Assembly (NCBI GenBank): GCA_022836615.1
Contig: MU405228.1
Location: forward strand, 62,001 to 126,000
Direction of reading: 5' to 3'
From: Annulohypoxylon bovei var. microspora
Lineage: Eukaryota > Ascomycota > Sordariomycetes > Xylariales > Hypoxylaceae
Length of the DNA stretch: 64,000 nt
Below the pieces are notes generated by a model, which ran no database searches, was not told the origin of the DNA, and worked only from the letters and a program-made list of their open reading frames with translations. Numbering within the stretch: the first letter of the stretch is position 1; every line of letters starts with the position of its first letter. Below are positions 1 through 10,148 of this stretch, piece after piece. A program made the translations under genes and the position numbers.

Positions 1-104
1 AGGACAAGGTCGAGGGCGATATAGAGCTCCGAATCGAACAGCTATCGCCGCTCTTAGAAGAAAGCACCCTGGATGATTCCCCGCCCCGAAAGGGACGCAA
101 GTAG
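1..104 (+). CDS. 3' end of a truncated gene, unknown product
   Basis: An open frame runs in from the left edge (codons from position 3) and stops at the TAG at 102-104. The visible tail is about 33 residues: charged and acidic (EGDIELRIEQ...LLEESTLDD), ending in a basic PPRKGRK. Composition suggests real coding sequence, but no domain is visible, so the product cannot be named. The rest of the gene lies outside the window. Without the upstream sequence this could also be chance open sequence. Confidence 0.45.
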   Translation, partial: DKVEGDIELRIEQLSPLLEESTLDDSPPRKGRK

Positions 105-916
105 GGGGTGAATATGGAAAGGAGATTGGACGAGCATTGGGAGTTGCGATGTGGAAAGCTAAGGAGTAGCTCTCGTCTCATGGTACCTATATAGTTCGCG
201 GTCGTTCCCTTCTTTCCCCTTGACGAGTCTGTGTGGTGGTATAAAACATTGGAGAGAGGTCGAATCTCTCAGGTTAGGGTTATTACTTTTGTTTCCGAGG
301 AGGCTAGGTACTGTACGCGTGATCTTACGAGAGGTGGCAATGGCTTTGGCCGCGTTCGCCTCTTGACCATTGCTTGTTCCTAGCCTCACGATTGTAAGAC
401 GTTTAAGTAATTGACACAAACCCAACCTATTTGCACATGTCTTGCCGCACTTGGTGAAATGTTAAAGTGATTCATGTATAGGTATCCATCCTCTAAAAGC
501 TGTAGAACTCCCGAGGTCTAAGTTGAGTTTAGGTGCTGCTCTTAATTTAGAAAGATTTAAGCCATGAAGCAGTTGATCATAATAAGGTTGGTCATGTTAC
601 ACTCTAACTTCTAACTTCCAACGCTATAATAGTCTATCGCCAAATTATACGTAGACTTTAATGTCCTAAAGGTTATATTTAACACAAAAGGTTTATTCTG
701 ACGCTTCAAAAGAAAGTGATTCATCTAAAGGGTCTATTGTGGTTGATATAGGGATGTATATTACATCATCCACCGTGAACATCCACGTCATGATACTTAT
801 ACTTAGGTGTCTACATGTAATACAACACTCTACTTATAATTTGACAATGACGACGATAAATTCAATATCTCTTTGAATTCGCTGATCAACAAGGCTACAG
901 GGCTACAGAGTTGAAA
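105..916. other. Intergenic, AT-rich towards the right
   Basis: No credible gene. From about 430 onward the sequence is AT-rich and leads into the hydrolase gene. A short hairpin at 254-270 resembles a tRNA T-arm but lacks the rest of a tRNA. The promoter of the hydrolase must lie here; no clear TATA or activator site is evident. Confidence 0.5.
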
Positions 917-1975
917 ATGGCTTCAATGGGCCATCTTCATCTTAATGCGTCCAAGCGGCAGCCCTTGCTTAAGGATCAGGCGACACCTAATGAGGACAAC
1001 ACAAAATTGCCGGTGAAAAGAGTGTTCACGGATCCTCGAGGATCAAAGCTTAATGAAGATGCAAGTATTTACTTCATCGGTACAGCGACAACGATAATTG
1101 AGTGGCAAGGAATACGAATACTTACTGATCCTAACTTCCTACACACGGGCGACCATGTTCATCTAGGACCAGGAGTGACTGCCCAGCGGAAGACAAATCC
1201 AGCTGTGGACTTACACGAGCTGCCAGCAATTGACTGTATACTGCTATCTCACTACCACGAGGATCACTTCGACCAGCTAGTCGAGAAGTCGCTGAATAGA
1301 GCATTCGATATCATTACTACCCCACATGCTAAGGAATGCCTGTCAGGTGAATCTAAGGATGACCCGTTCCAGGCTGTCCACGGCCTTGGCTTTTTTGAGA
1401 GTACTATGCTCCACATTGACCGTAGAGAGCCGTCCCATGCTGGTGGGTACGGCAAAGTACCTGTTATCAAGGTGACGGGAATGCCAGGGAAACACGTCCC
1501 TCCGGGACCGCTCGCTAAAGCCAACGACTTACTTAAAGCCGTGCCGCCAACGAACGGGTGGCTTCTCGAGCTCGGCTCCAGCTTCAAGGCTCCGACCGGA
1601 GGCGATCCGGACTCTATTGATACGCGATACCGCATATACATCTCTGGCGATACATTGTTCGTGGACGAGCTTAAGGAGATTCCGAAACGGCTCCGGAACG
1701 AGAAGGTTGACCTCATGTTAATACACTTAGGCGGCACGACGATCCCTAGTCCGTCAATGCCTTTAGTCATGGTTACAATGGACGCCAAACAAGGCATGAA
1801 GCTGATGCAGCTTATGAATCCGGATCTTACTATTCCAATCCATTATGACGACTACAACGTCTTCTTGTCGCCTCTGACGGACTTTAAAAAGGAAGTCGAC
1901 GAGAATGGCTGGAGCGAGCGGGTGGTTTATCTTGATCGCGGGGAGCAATATGAATTCAAAGTCCGTGGGGCTTAG
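917..1975 (+). CDS. Metallo-beta-lactamase-fold hydrolase (UlaG/NAPE-PLD-like)
   Basis: Intronless, 352 residues. The frame opens at a TTG at 911, but the first ATG is 917 and is taken as the start. The metallo-beta-lactamase signature HYHEDH lies near residue 115, followed by an SGDT motif near residue 243 and a late IHYDDY histidine near 311, in the order expected for metal ligands of this fold. Similarity in layout is to the UlaG / NAPE-phospholipase D branch (Zn-dependent hydrolases acting on phosphoester or lactone bonds); the substrate cannot be read from sequence. There is no signal peptide or membrane segment, so a cytosolic enzyme is likely. It sits between AT-rich flanks and lacks introns, unlike most multi-exon neighbours. 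Fold confidence is high, function low. Confidence 0.85.
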   Translation: MASMGHLHLNASKRQPLLKDQATPNEDNTKLPVKRVFTDPRGSKLNEDASIYFIGTATTIIEWQGIRILTDPNFLHTGDHVHLGPGVTAQRKTNPAVDLHELPAIDCILLSHYHEDHFDQLVEKSLNRAFDIITTPHAKECLSGESKDDPFQAVHGLGFFESTMLHIDRREPSHAGGYGKVPVIKVTGMPGKHVPPGPLAKANDLLKAVPPTNGWLLELGSSFKAPTGGDPDSIDTRYRIYISGDTLFVDELKEIPKRLRNEKVDLMLIHLGGTTIPSPSMPLVMVTMDAKQGMKLMQLMNPDLTIPIHYDDYNVFLSPLTDFKKEVDENGWSERVVYLDRGEQYEFKVRGA

Positions 1976-3327
1976 AATTCTTGAACAGAATAGGGGAGAG
2001 GAGGGTCGCACGGGAAGATCCATTGCCGGGTACCGTGGAAAAGGATCCGGGGAAGTATGCAGGCCCTCATAATATCATATTGTTAGGCAGATGATTGTTC
2101 ATTTATTAAACGGCTTTTGGTAAACAGGCTAAATAAAGTAGCTGAGCAGGTAGTTGATACGTGGACACCATGTACCTTTTCAGCCGGTCGTAAACCAATC
2201 GATGGCTTTCGAAGGCTTGTGCGACTTTATAATTTCTTTAATTTCTTTAGGGGGAGATTTTGGATTGGATAAGCTGCTGAAGGGATCTGTTGTCTTACAT
2301 TACTTCCCGAGATCTATTGAGCCATCATTTAAAGCTCATGTTTTCATCAGTGTAAAGAGCTACCTCAGGGCTATCGAGACATTATAAATCAAACGCGAAT
2401 GCGCATAAGTAAATTAAGAGAGTTCGTAATAATGAAGATATATTAATAAAACAAAATAATGCGTCAAGCTTGCGGGTAGCGGGGAAATGGGGAGATGGAG
2501 TGAATGGGGAAAGTAATAAGAGGAAAAAAAGATACTTAACCCATAGACCTTACTAGAAATAGAGCACGGATATTATTGGTAACTTAATAATTCATCCGGA
2601 TCGAGACATTTTACCTTCCATGTTAAAAAAAACCAATGTCACACCTTTCGCGTAGCAGAATGAAGGACAGGCCAATCATTCGTCGCCTTACTTATAAAAG
2701 TGTGGATCATTTATAAGTTGCCCGAATATTAAGTGCACTTTATGTATTTAATCGACGCTAATCGGAGGTAAAATCAGCTACTAATAAATTATTTGGCTCC
2801 ACCCCTTAGAAAGAAAAAAGACATAATAATCCGGAACGTCCTTTTCATTTTGCGCGTTTGCTGTTCGTTCATTAAATTCAAATCTAACTTGACTTTTTGG
2901 CGTATTGGACGCTGTAGAAAGAGCTTTAAAATCAAAACAAGTAAGTCAAGCTTATGAAAAGCCGTTGGTTCAATAGTCGCAGACTCGTCACATGTTGCAA
3001 GCATCATATGCTAATTGATTTTTACTAGGCTCTAACTGCTAACTGCATCACACACCACACACACACACACACAGCCCTGGGAATACGGAAGTACTTACCA
3101 AACTTGGGAGAATTTTTTTTGGTGACAAACAAGTGCAGCGAGTCAACACCTGGGCAATATTTTAGGAACGTCTTAAAACGCGCGCGTCTCCATAATAAAA
3201 TCCCCTAAATCGTACATGACTATACTGCGTGTATAGTACATTATTTGGCTATTTTACGAGAGCGCGTGAGCCGTGAGCCTTTGAGGAATCCGCCATAATC
3301 TAATGCCAGCAATCGAGCTACTTCGCC
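1976..3327. other. AT-rich intergenic region with CA microsatellite
   Basis: No credible gene. About 2380-3030 is AT-rich with many short A/T runs. A CA dinucleotide repeat occupies 3049-3073. The last 100 bases hold the leader of the zinc-finger gene. Confidence 0.55.
3049..3073. repeat. (CA)n microsatellite
   Basis: Direct reading shows a nearly perfect CA repeat of about 25 bases with one interruption, about 255 bases upstream of the zinc-finger gene start. Confidence 0.9.
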
Positions 3328-6079
3328 ATGGAAACGCCATCAAAATCAGCTACAGCGCCGCCTGAACCCGGGCCTGAGCCGACATCCGGGCCGAGTCCAA
3401 CTTCTGCACGGGTTCCGTCACCGGTTCAACCTCCGGTGGATCTTTTGACACATTACCCAAACGGCCTTCCTAGGAGTATCAATGGCCTCAAGGGTAATGG
3501 AGTCAATGGATCTAGGCCGGAATCACCGATCACTGGGTCAGCAAGTGTAACAACATCCGTCCAGCCATCTGCGCCGTCTCAGACAACAGTATCAACGGCG
3601 CCGGCATCGGCAAACTCGCCGGCACCTACGCTTCCCTCTATAGCAGCAGCACCACTAAAACCAATAATAATGTATACGCCTTCGATGTCACAACCTCCGC
3701 TAGTTCAACAACGGCAACCTGCGCGCTTCAAGGCCTCCGGAGTTTCGTCCCACAAAGTCTCTATCGTCGACCCGCCGGGCGCATATTCACGATCGCAAAA
3801 CAGCCCCCAATCGAATCCCAACTCGCAAGGGTTTCCTTCCCCTAAGAGGGAACATCATCTCGAGAACCCTAAATTTGTCGACGATCTATCGCGACTTACG
3901 CATGCTATGCAACAATCTGTATCTTCGGCTGTCAGAAGAGCTATCCGTGATAACTGGCAGAAGTGCCTACTCGGTTCGGAATTCCATCATGCATTTCTTG
4001 TAAGTTCTTTCTAGTTCATGCGCATTCTTATTATGTGGCCCCTTTTCATCCCATCTTATACGTGGACATACCCCTTTGGCGCAACTCATTAGTCAGCACG
4101 TTCCTCTGTAGCTGGTATCATTCGAGTTACTTTCAATTTTATCTAAAGCACAGAACATATTCTTTCATTTTAGTAATATCTCGATGATTTCTATGATCGC
4201 TAGACATTCAAAGCGCTTATGAAAATCTGATGGCTTGTATTTTCCTTCATCCTCCCTCATTAGAATCGGCTAGCCTTATAACCTAGTCCTTCATTTGCTA
4301 ACTGGACAACTAGTTGAACGCTGTTATTCATCATTCAAACGGAGTTATAATCCGAAGGTCTATTAAAGATTTCGGTGCCAAGATGGTGGCCGAATCGAAG
4401 CACGAGATTATCTCGCATCTCATAACACCTGATCTAGACGAACTAGCCGATGAGATATTAGACAAGGCTAGCGACTATTTCCTGGACAGCGCATTGGAGA
4501 GGCGACTGAAGACGATTGACGCCCGCTCTCTCATCAACGCCCTTGCCAGAGCTGAGCGTCTTGGTTACGAGAACAGTGATATCATCGAAGATCACAAGGA
4601 CCAAGAGTCGAATTTCAACCCGACACCAGCGCTCTTCGATCCGTCGCCCCATCCAGTAGCTGAACCACCCCCGAGATTACAGCATAGATCAAGCCTGCCA
4701 TCACTGCAGCAAGGACGCGGTCCCCCTCCTGTCTTGCAGTGCCCATTGTGTTGGCGCAAATTTGAAAACACGCAACCTTATGAATACGTAAGTCTGCCCT
4801 AATCATTTATGCCTAGGTCCACTACTAATCCAGATATAGCATGTCCAGAAACAGGTGTGCACTAAGCAGCCGCCGAGCAAAGAAGGATTCCCACTTGCTT
4901 GCAAGCATTGTGGTGCTGGCTTTTTAACAAAAGTTGGCCAGCAATATGTAAGTGAACCTACTTTTCCCTACTTTACTCTTGTTGAAAAAGCGCTCACATA
5001 AGCAACAGCATATCGCCAACCATGTATGTGGAGAGCATGGTACAATGCCAGCGACTCCTAAAGTCACTACAAATGCTGGGTCACCCATCACGCTTTCATC
5101 AGGCAACAACAGCCCTCTTCACCCTTCATCTACCTTACCCCACCACTCGAAAGCTTCGCTCGCACATTCCATTTCCTCTCAGTCCATTTCAACACCAATG
5201 CAGTCTAAGGGGGCTGCGGCAAGAACACCGACATCCTCAACTAAGGATCACGACCCCTACGCCCACCTCCACCCTAGCACATTAGAAAGATTGAATGACG
5301 AACTCCGGCAAGCCGAAATCACATACACTGCTCGTTTCAAGGAAGCAGAGGAACTCCCAGATCCCGCTCAAAGATTGGTTAAGCTTGAGGGCCTTCAGAA
5401 TAGTTTCAGTACCAAGCAGAGTATCATCCGGAAGAAGTATGGAGTCCGTCTTCGAAACCGACGCACAAAGGCCGAGATTGATAATGAACGACTACGTATG
5501 GGCTGGAAGCATGGCAGCCCGGATCAGCCGGAGGGTACACCGAGTGCCAAACGTCAACGAACGGACGACGGACCGGCCTATCTTAATTCGCAAGCTCCTC
5601 ACAGCGCCCCAAGCAGCGCCTTCAACGCCCTCAACGCCCTCAACGCCCCTGGTGCTCCTACAAACGGCGATTCCGAGCTCAAGAGCAATCATTTAGCCGT
5701 CTCAGACATGAACGCGGGCTTAGGTGGGTCAAGCGCAACTGCATCTACGGCTGACCCTACAATGATGAAGCCCATCTCCGCTTCCCCGCCATTGCAACCC
5801 TCACAGCCTCAAGAGCCCGCTCAGAATAGCCTCTCGTCCCTTCAGAAGAAGGGCTACCGCGTCTCGTCCCATCATCCGCAATCGAATCAGGTCTCTCCAA
5901 CGGACACCACCATGGAAGATTCGACCCCTCCCCAACAAAGAAACTCGGCTTCGGCGCCCGTTATCCTGAACGACGACGACGAGAACTCAACAGACTCGGA
6001 ATCGGACGGAGATATCCCTGCGAGCATGCCGCCGGCCCGCAAAACCAGTCAACCACCATCGAAGGGGTTAGCGGGATAG
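3328..6079 (+). CDS. C2H2 zinc-finger protein, fungal, unknown role
   Basis: Four exons inferred: 3328-3999, 4314-4787, 4840-4947, 5009-6079, giving about 774 residues. Introns have GTAAG(T) donors and CTAAC/ACTAAT-like branch sites; the first (314 bp) is long for a fungus. The N-terminal 200 residues are S/P/T-rich and disordered. A conserved helical block follows (about 190-310). Then come two zinc fingers, each split by an intron just before its histidine: CPLC-x12-H-x5-C near 367-389 and CKHC-x12-H-x3-H near 403-425. Beyond is a short charged, coiled-coil-like segment (DELRQAEITYTARFKEAEEL...) and a long disordered S/P/Q tail. The splice joins are supported because each restores a full zinc ligand set. 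Probably a nuclear DNA-binding or chromatin protein, but I cannot assign a named family. Confidence 0.82.
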
Positions 6080-7331
6080 TACCAGCGACACTGAGGATTT
6101 GAGTGATTCTGACTGGCGATGCGGGTTTCAAGGTGCAAGTACTTACTTATACCAGCACTTCCTCTTCTAACATCCGGTTCCGCAAGGGGACTTAGGATTT
6201 TTTTGTTTTATTTTTTTTTTAGTATACGTATGTATGAATATGGCTCGCATCCGCATCCGCATCGCATTGCTGCCATTTGGAGTTGCAAAGAATGGTACCT
6301 ACTTATAGCACAAGTAGCTCCTCTTTCGCGGGCTGGATTATTTTTTAGTGGTTCAACGAGGTTTTAATTAACCCGCGAGGAAATACCAGGCAGGGCGGCA
6401 TAAAAAGGGGGGGATTAGGCGTCTAGAGACGTAAGCGCTCTAGACGTGTTTTATTATCAGTTGCTTCGAGACGTGCCTACGGATTCAGTCGGGTTGAGGC
6501 CCTACGGACTCGCAAAAGGTGAGTGGTGTTAATGGTAGTCAAAACTATGCAGTTCTGGTCTGCGAACGAGTTGAGTTGATAATAAAATGAAGAATTTTAT
6601 TTATGTTTCTCGCTATGGCTGGCTTTGCGAGTGGAAGTGAGGATATGTGAGTTGCGTACTGATATTTCCCTGTGCCTGCTTTGATACTAGAGATTTAGGG
6701 GTACTTATATATAGGTATCTGAGAGATACATGCTATTTCTCTGTTCCTCCTCTATCTACTCCTGCGCCCTCGACAACAATGTCTAGCTAGTCACAATTAT
6801 ATCCACTCATAAGCATTAAACATATTCATTTCATATTCCTTTTCTCATTCGTTCATTGATCTATGTATTTACAACCCAAGTCATCGCGACCCCAACGTAA
6901 GAAGTACGTAGAAGAGAAGAAAAAAGGAACTGAATAGGTATCTCGCAAAACGCCGTGCTTGGCCTGCCTGCTTGCTACATACATAGGTAGGTATCTCGAT
7001 GGTTCTCTTCTCCTCGATCTCGGCTCCTCCGAGAGGGAATGCATCTGTAAAGCAGGTAGAAAAATCAAAGCAAGACGTAACTTAGCTTAACGTAACATAA
7101 GGTAATCGTAGCAAACCGCCCTATGTAAAAGAAGAAGAATGAAAACGGGAGATGCAATGAATAAAACTCGAGGTATCTTCTTCCCTATTCTTAGGTAGAG
7201 ATGGGGTACCTAGTCCAACGCCACGTGGGATTTCGATATCTTAATGGTGGATGATAGCCGGCCTAAGCACTCCCTGAATCCGCCACCGCCACCGCCACCT
7301 AGTCCAATCCAAACCCCCAATGCATCTGATC
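6080..7331. other. Intergenic between convergent genes
   Basis: Holds the 3' regions of the zinc-finger gene (+) and the disordered protein gene (-). No credible coding sequence. Several TAGGTA/TACCTA words (near 6709, 6931, 6984, 7193, 7207) and one CACGTG (7222-7227) are present. Confidence 0.55.
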
Positions 7332-10148
7332 TCACGACCCCGTAACCCGCCGAACCCATAGCGTTGTAGGCTCATACTCAGCATCGCGGTCGAGCCTCTT
7401 GTACGCGCGGTGTAGCTTGAGGCCTAGCTCGTATGACTCCCTCTCGACATCAGCGAGCTCCTGCCTCAACGCCTCGACCTTGCGCTTCTCCTCCTCGCGC
7501 TTGTGGATGACGGCCGCGCTCGCCAGGACGTTGTCTGTCGGCATCAACTCCGTCATCTGCTTAATCGCCGTGTTGATGTTGATGCGGCGGTTTCCCAGCG
7601 CCTGCAGCTTGGCGTTAAGCTGTGCCACGCGGTCCTGCGTCTGCGCCGACTGTGTTTCGGGGGGTGCCAGCGGCAGCGTCTTGTCCTTGTCCGGGAGCGA
7701 CGCGAGCGAGAGTCGAGAGTCGTTACCCCTCGGAACCGCAGCGTCGGGGGATGTCTTGTGCGGTCGAGAGACGGCGGACGTCATGTAGTACGAGTCGAGG
7801 CTAATCTTGACCGGCTCGGGGGGGCTGTTGCTCTTGCGCGAGCCCGGAGTGTCGTAGCCCGAGACTATGGGACGCTTACGGTCGAGGATCGATGACTGTG
7901 GTTGTTGGGCCATGAATTGCTGGGGCGGCGTGGGCACCGGCGGTGCATTCTCATCAACGTCAATGCTATCCCTAGGAGTCGTCGACTGCTGGGATGTCGC
8001 GTAGGTGGTCACGCTGAAGCGGGAGGGCGGTTGCGTCCAGCTATCTAGAGATGTATCAATGGGTGGTGGGCCGGTCAGGGATGCGCGCGGATCTTGTTCG
8101 GAGTATACCGAGGAAGAGTACGATGGTTGGGGGTGGTGGCCTGGTGCTCCTGCTGGTTTTCTGCGAATGGCCTTATCATTCGGCGGGATCTGTAGAGATT
8201 GATGTTGCGGATTGCCGGTTGGGACCATGTTGTCGTCTGAAAGGGGTGGGCTAGGATATGTATGCGGGTCGGCACTTGGATTTGTGACCGCTATGCTGGG
8301 TGACGCGGGTGATTGTGGCTGAGTAAGTTGATTGGATATGCCCAAACCACGAACTACCGGGGATGAAGCAGGTTCAGAGTCGATAGAATGAATAGGAGAT
8401 AGGCTACCAGGATCACGACCGCCACGCTTGCTACTCTTACGGGGAACCTTTAATGGAGTCACGTCCTTGGTGTCGTTCACGGGCGCAACGAGCGTCGTTC
8501 GTCCACTAGCACCTCGCCATTCAGGTCGCGAAGCTGGCTCTGCTTGAGAAGAACCGCTAGGTTGTCGAATTCGGCGTAAACGGTCACCAAATGTGACCTG
8601 GCCTTGCTGAGCTTGCTTGACCTGAGGTGGAGATACTGAGCCTGTTTGACTTCTGAGTCCCTGGGCGAATTCCTGCGGATTCACCTGCGACGGCCTGCCC
8701 TTCTTCGAATCGGTTGTGGGCTCGCCAGTATTTGGGTCCCAGCGTACATCGTGGCCGTATGGTCGCGGCTGCTTTAATCTTTCGCGAGATGCTGACTCGC
8801 GGAGGGCGTTCGCGGCGGCGTTAGAATTTTTTCGACGCTCGCGACGCATCATAGGAATGTTGCTATGAGCATCAGATCTAGGGATACCCCTAGGATCTAC
8901 AGAGAGTTGAGACATGTCTGGTATTTCTTCAATGGGAGAAACATCGCCTGGGTTCGGCCTGAGACAGCAGATAGATGTTAGCTTTGGCTTCAGTTCCTTT
9001 AGCTTCAAAGCTGCGCTGTTCCGATCAAGGAAACTATTTATTTTGGTATTCCTCATGGTGTATCCAAAGGTGTTGTGATTCATTGACACTTTATCACTTT
9101 AAAGTGTCTTTCCAAAAACAAAAATAGCTTCCAAAAAAGGGAACAGTGCTATAACAGAAAAAGGACTTATGAGGGTAGGTGACGAGTTTAGGTCGACCAA
9201 GAAATGGATGACACAGAACATATTCACTTCTAGGGAAGTCCTTTCCAATATAAATCACCTCCCTATTTACTTCCCCTTATTCATGTATTCCTTGGTAGCT
9301 ATTTCCATCTCTTTACAGCTAGCGCAGACAAAGAAAGAAAGCAATCGCACTTACCCGTTCTTCGGTGACAAGACGTCAGGGGAACTCGGCGGGGAAATCT
9401 CGTTCGGATCGCTATGTGGGACTTCGAGTCGCAACTGCTGCGCGGCGAAGACCGCCGCGTCCGGAGACGGTTGCGAGTATATCGAAGATACGGGACGGGC
9501 GGAGCCGGAATGACGATATTGATTCGACGATCTCGCGGCTGGCGGTGGTTGGAAATTCTGACGGTTCTGGTGACTATGATATCGTGGAGTTAGCATCTTG
9601 TAAGTAGACAACAGATAAACAGAGTGCGATTTATAAAACTGTGACAGCTGCGACGAATGACGACGAGTGCGACAGAGTGCGACAGAATGCGACGAGTGTG
9701 GCGCGAGGGATGGTGATCCTCTTGAGCTTTTTTGTGGTGTCTTGAACGCCCCGGAATTCCTTGCTCGATCCTCCAATTCGTTCGCGCCAGGGGCTAGAAA
9801 TGCATGTGATTACTATGTGCAGGAGACCGTTGACGTCCGTGTTGTTCCCCGTAGCTCAATATCTCAATATGGTATCGGATGGTTATACGATCATCCTAAA
9901 TCTTGAATATCTCCCCCAAATTTGACAAAAAAAGTAACATACCGTTCGGGAGGATAATTGGGGTCCCTCGTCGGCCTCGGGGGCGGAAGTCCTCCTCTGA
10001 TAGAGTATTGATATTGACTATCACCTCCTTTTACGCCACGACCAGTCGACGACGATTGTTCACGCGAGTTCTGCCAGGCTTCGAGTTTCTTTCTGTTCAA
10101 CTGCTGCGCACCCTGATCTTTTGGGCCATTTCGAAGACGGTCGAACAT
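7332..10148 (-). CDS. Conserved fungal disordered protein with C-terminal coiled coil
   Basis: Three exons inferred on the minus strand: 10148-9943, 9573-9355, 8958-7332, giving about 683 residues. Introns are 369 and 396 bp, long for this window. Phases match (CG|T and GG|G), and each acceptor follows a CTAAC-type branch (GCTAAC). Exon 1 opens with MFDRLRNG and a helix LNRKKLEAWQ. The middle 500 residues are S/P/Q-rich and disordered. The last 90 residues form a charged coiled coil (KREEEKRKVEALRQELADVE) ending in TTLWVRRVTG, which looks like the conserved core. No enzymatic motif, signal peptide or membrane segment is visible. An ATG at 9089 inside intron 2 could give a shorter isoform. I recognise no characterised family. 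Confidence 0.72.
9649..9700. repeat. GCGAC-rich imperfect tandem repeat in an intron
   Basis: Within the inferred first intron of the minus-strand gene the unit GAGTGCGACA recurs in imperfect tandem copies (visible around 9665-9698). The repeat probably contributes to the intron's unusual length. Confidence 0.6.

Noticed and set aside
254..270. Hairpin with a GTCGAAT loop resembling a tRNA T-arm
   Set aside because: The loop lacks the leading T, no A box lies upstream, and the following seven bases have no acceptor-stem partner.
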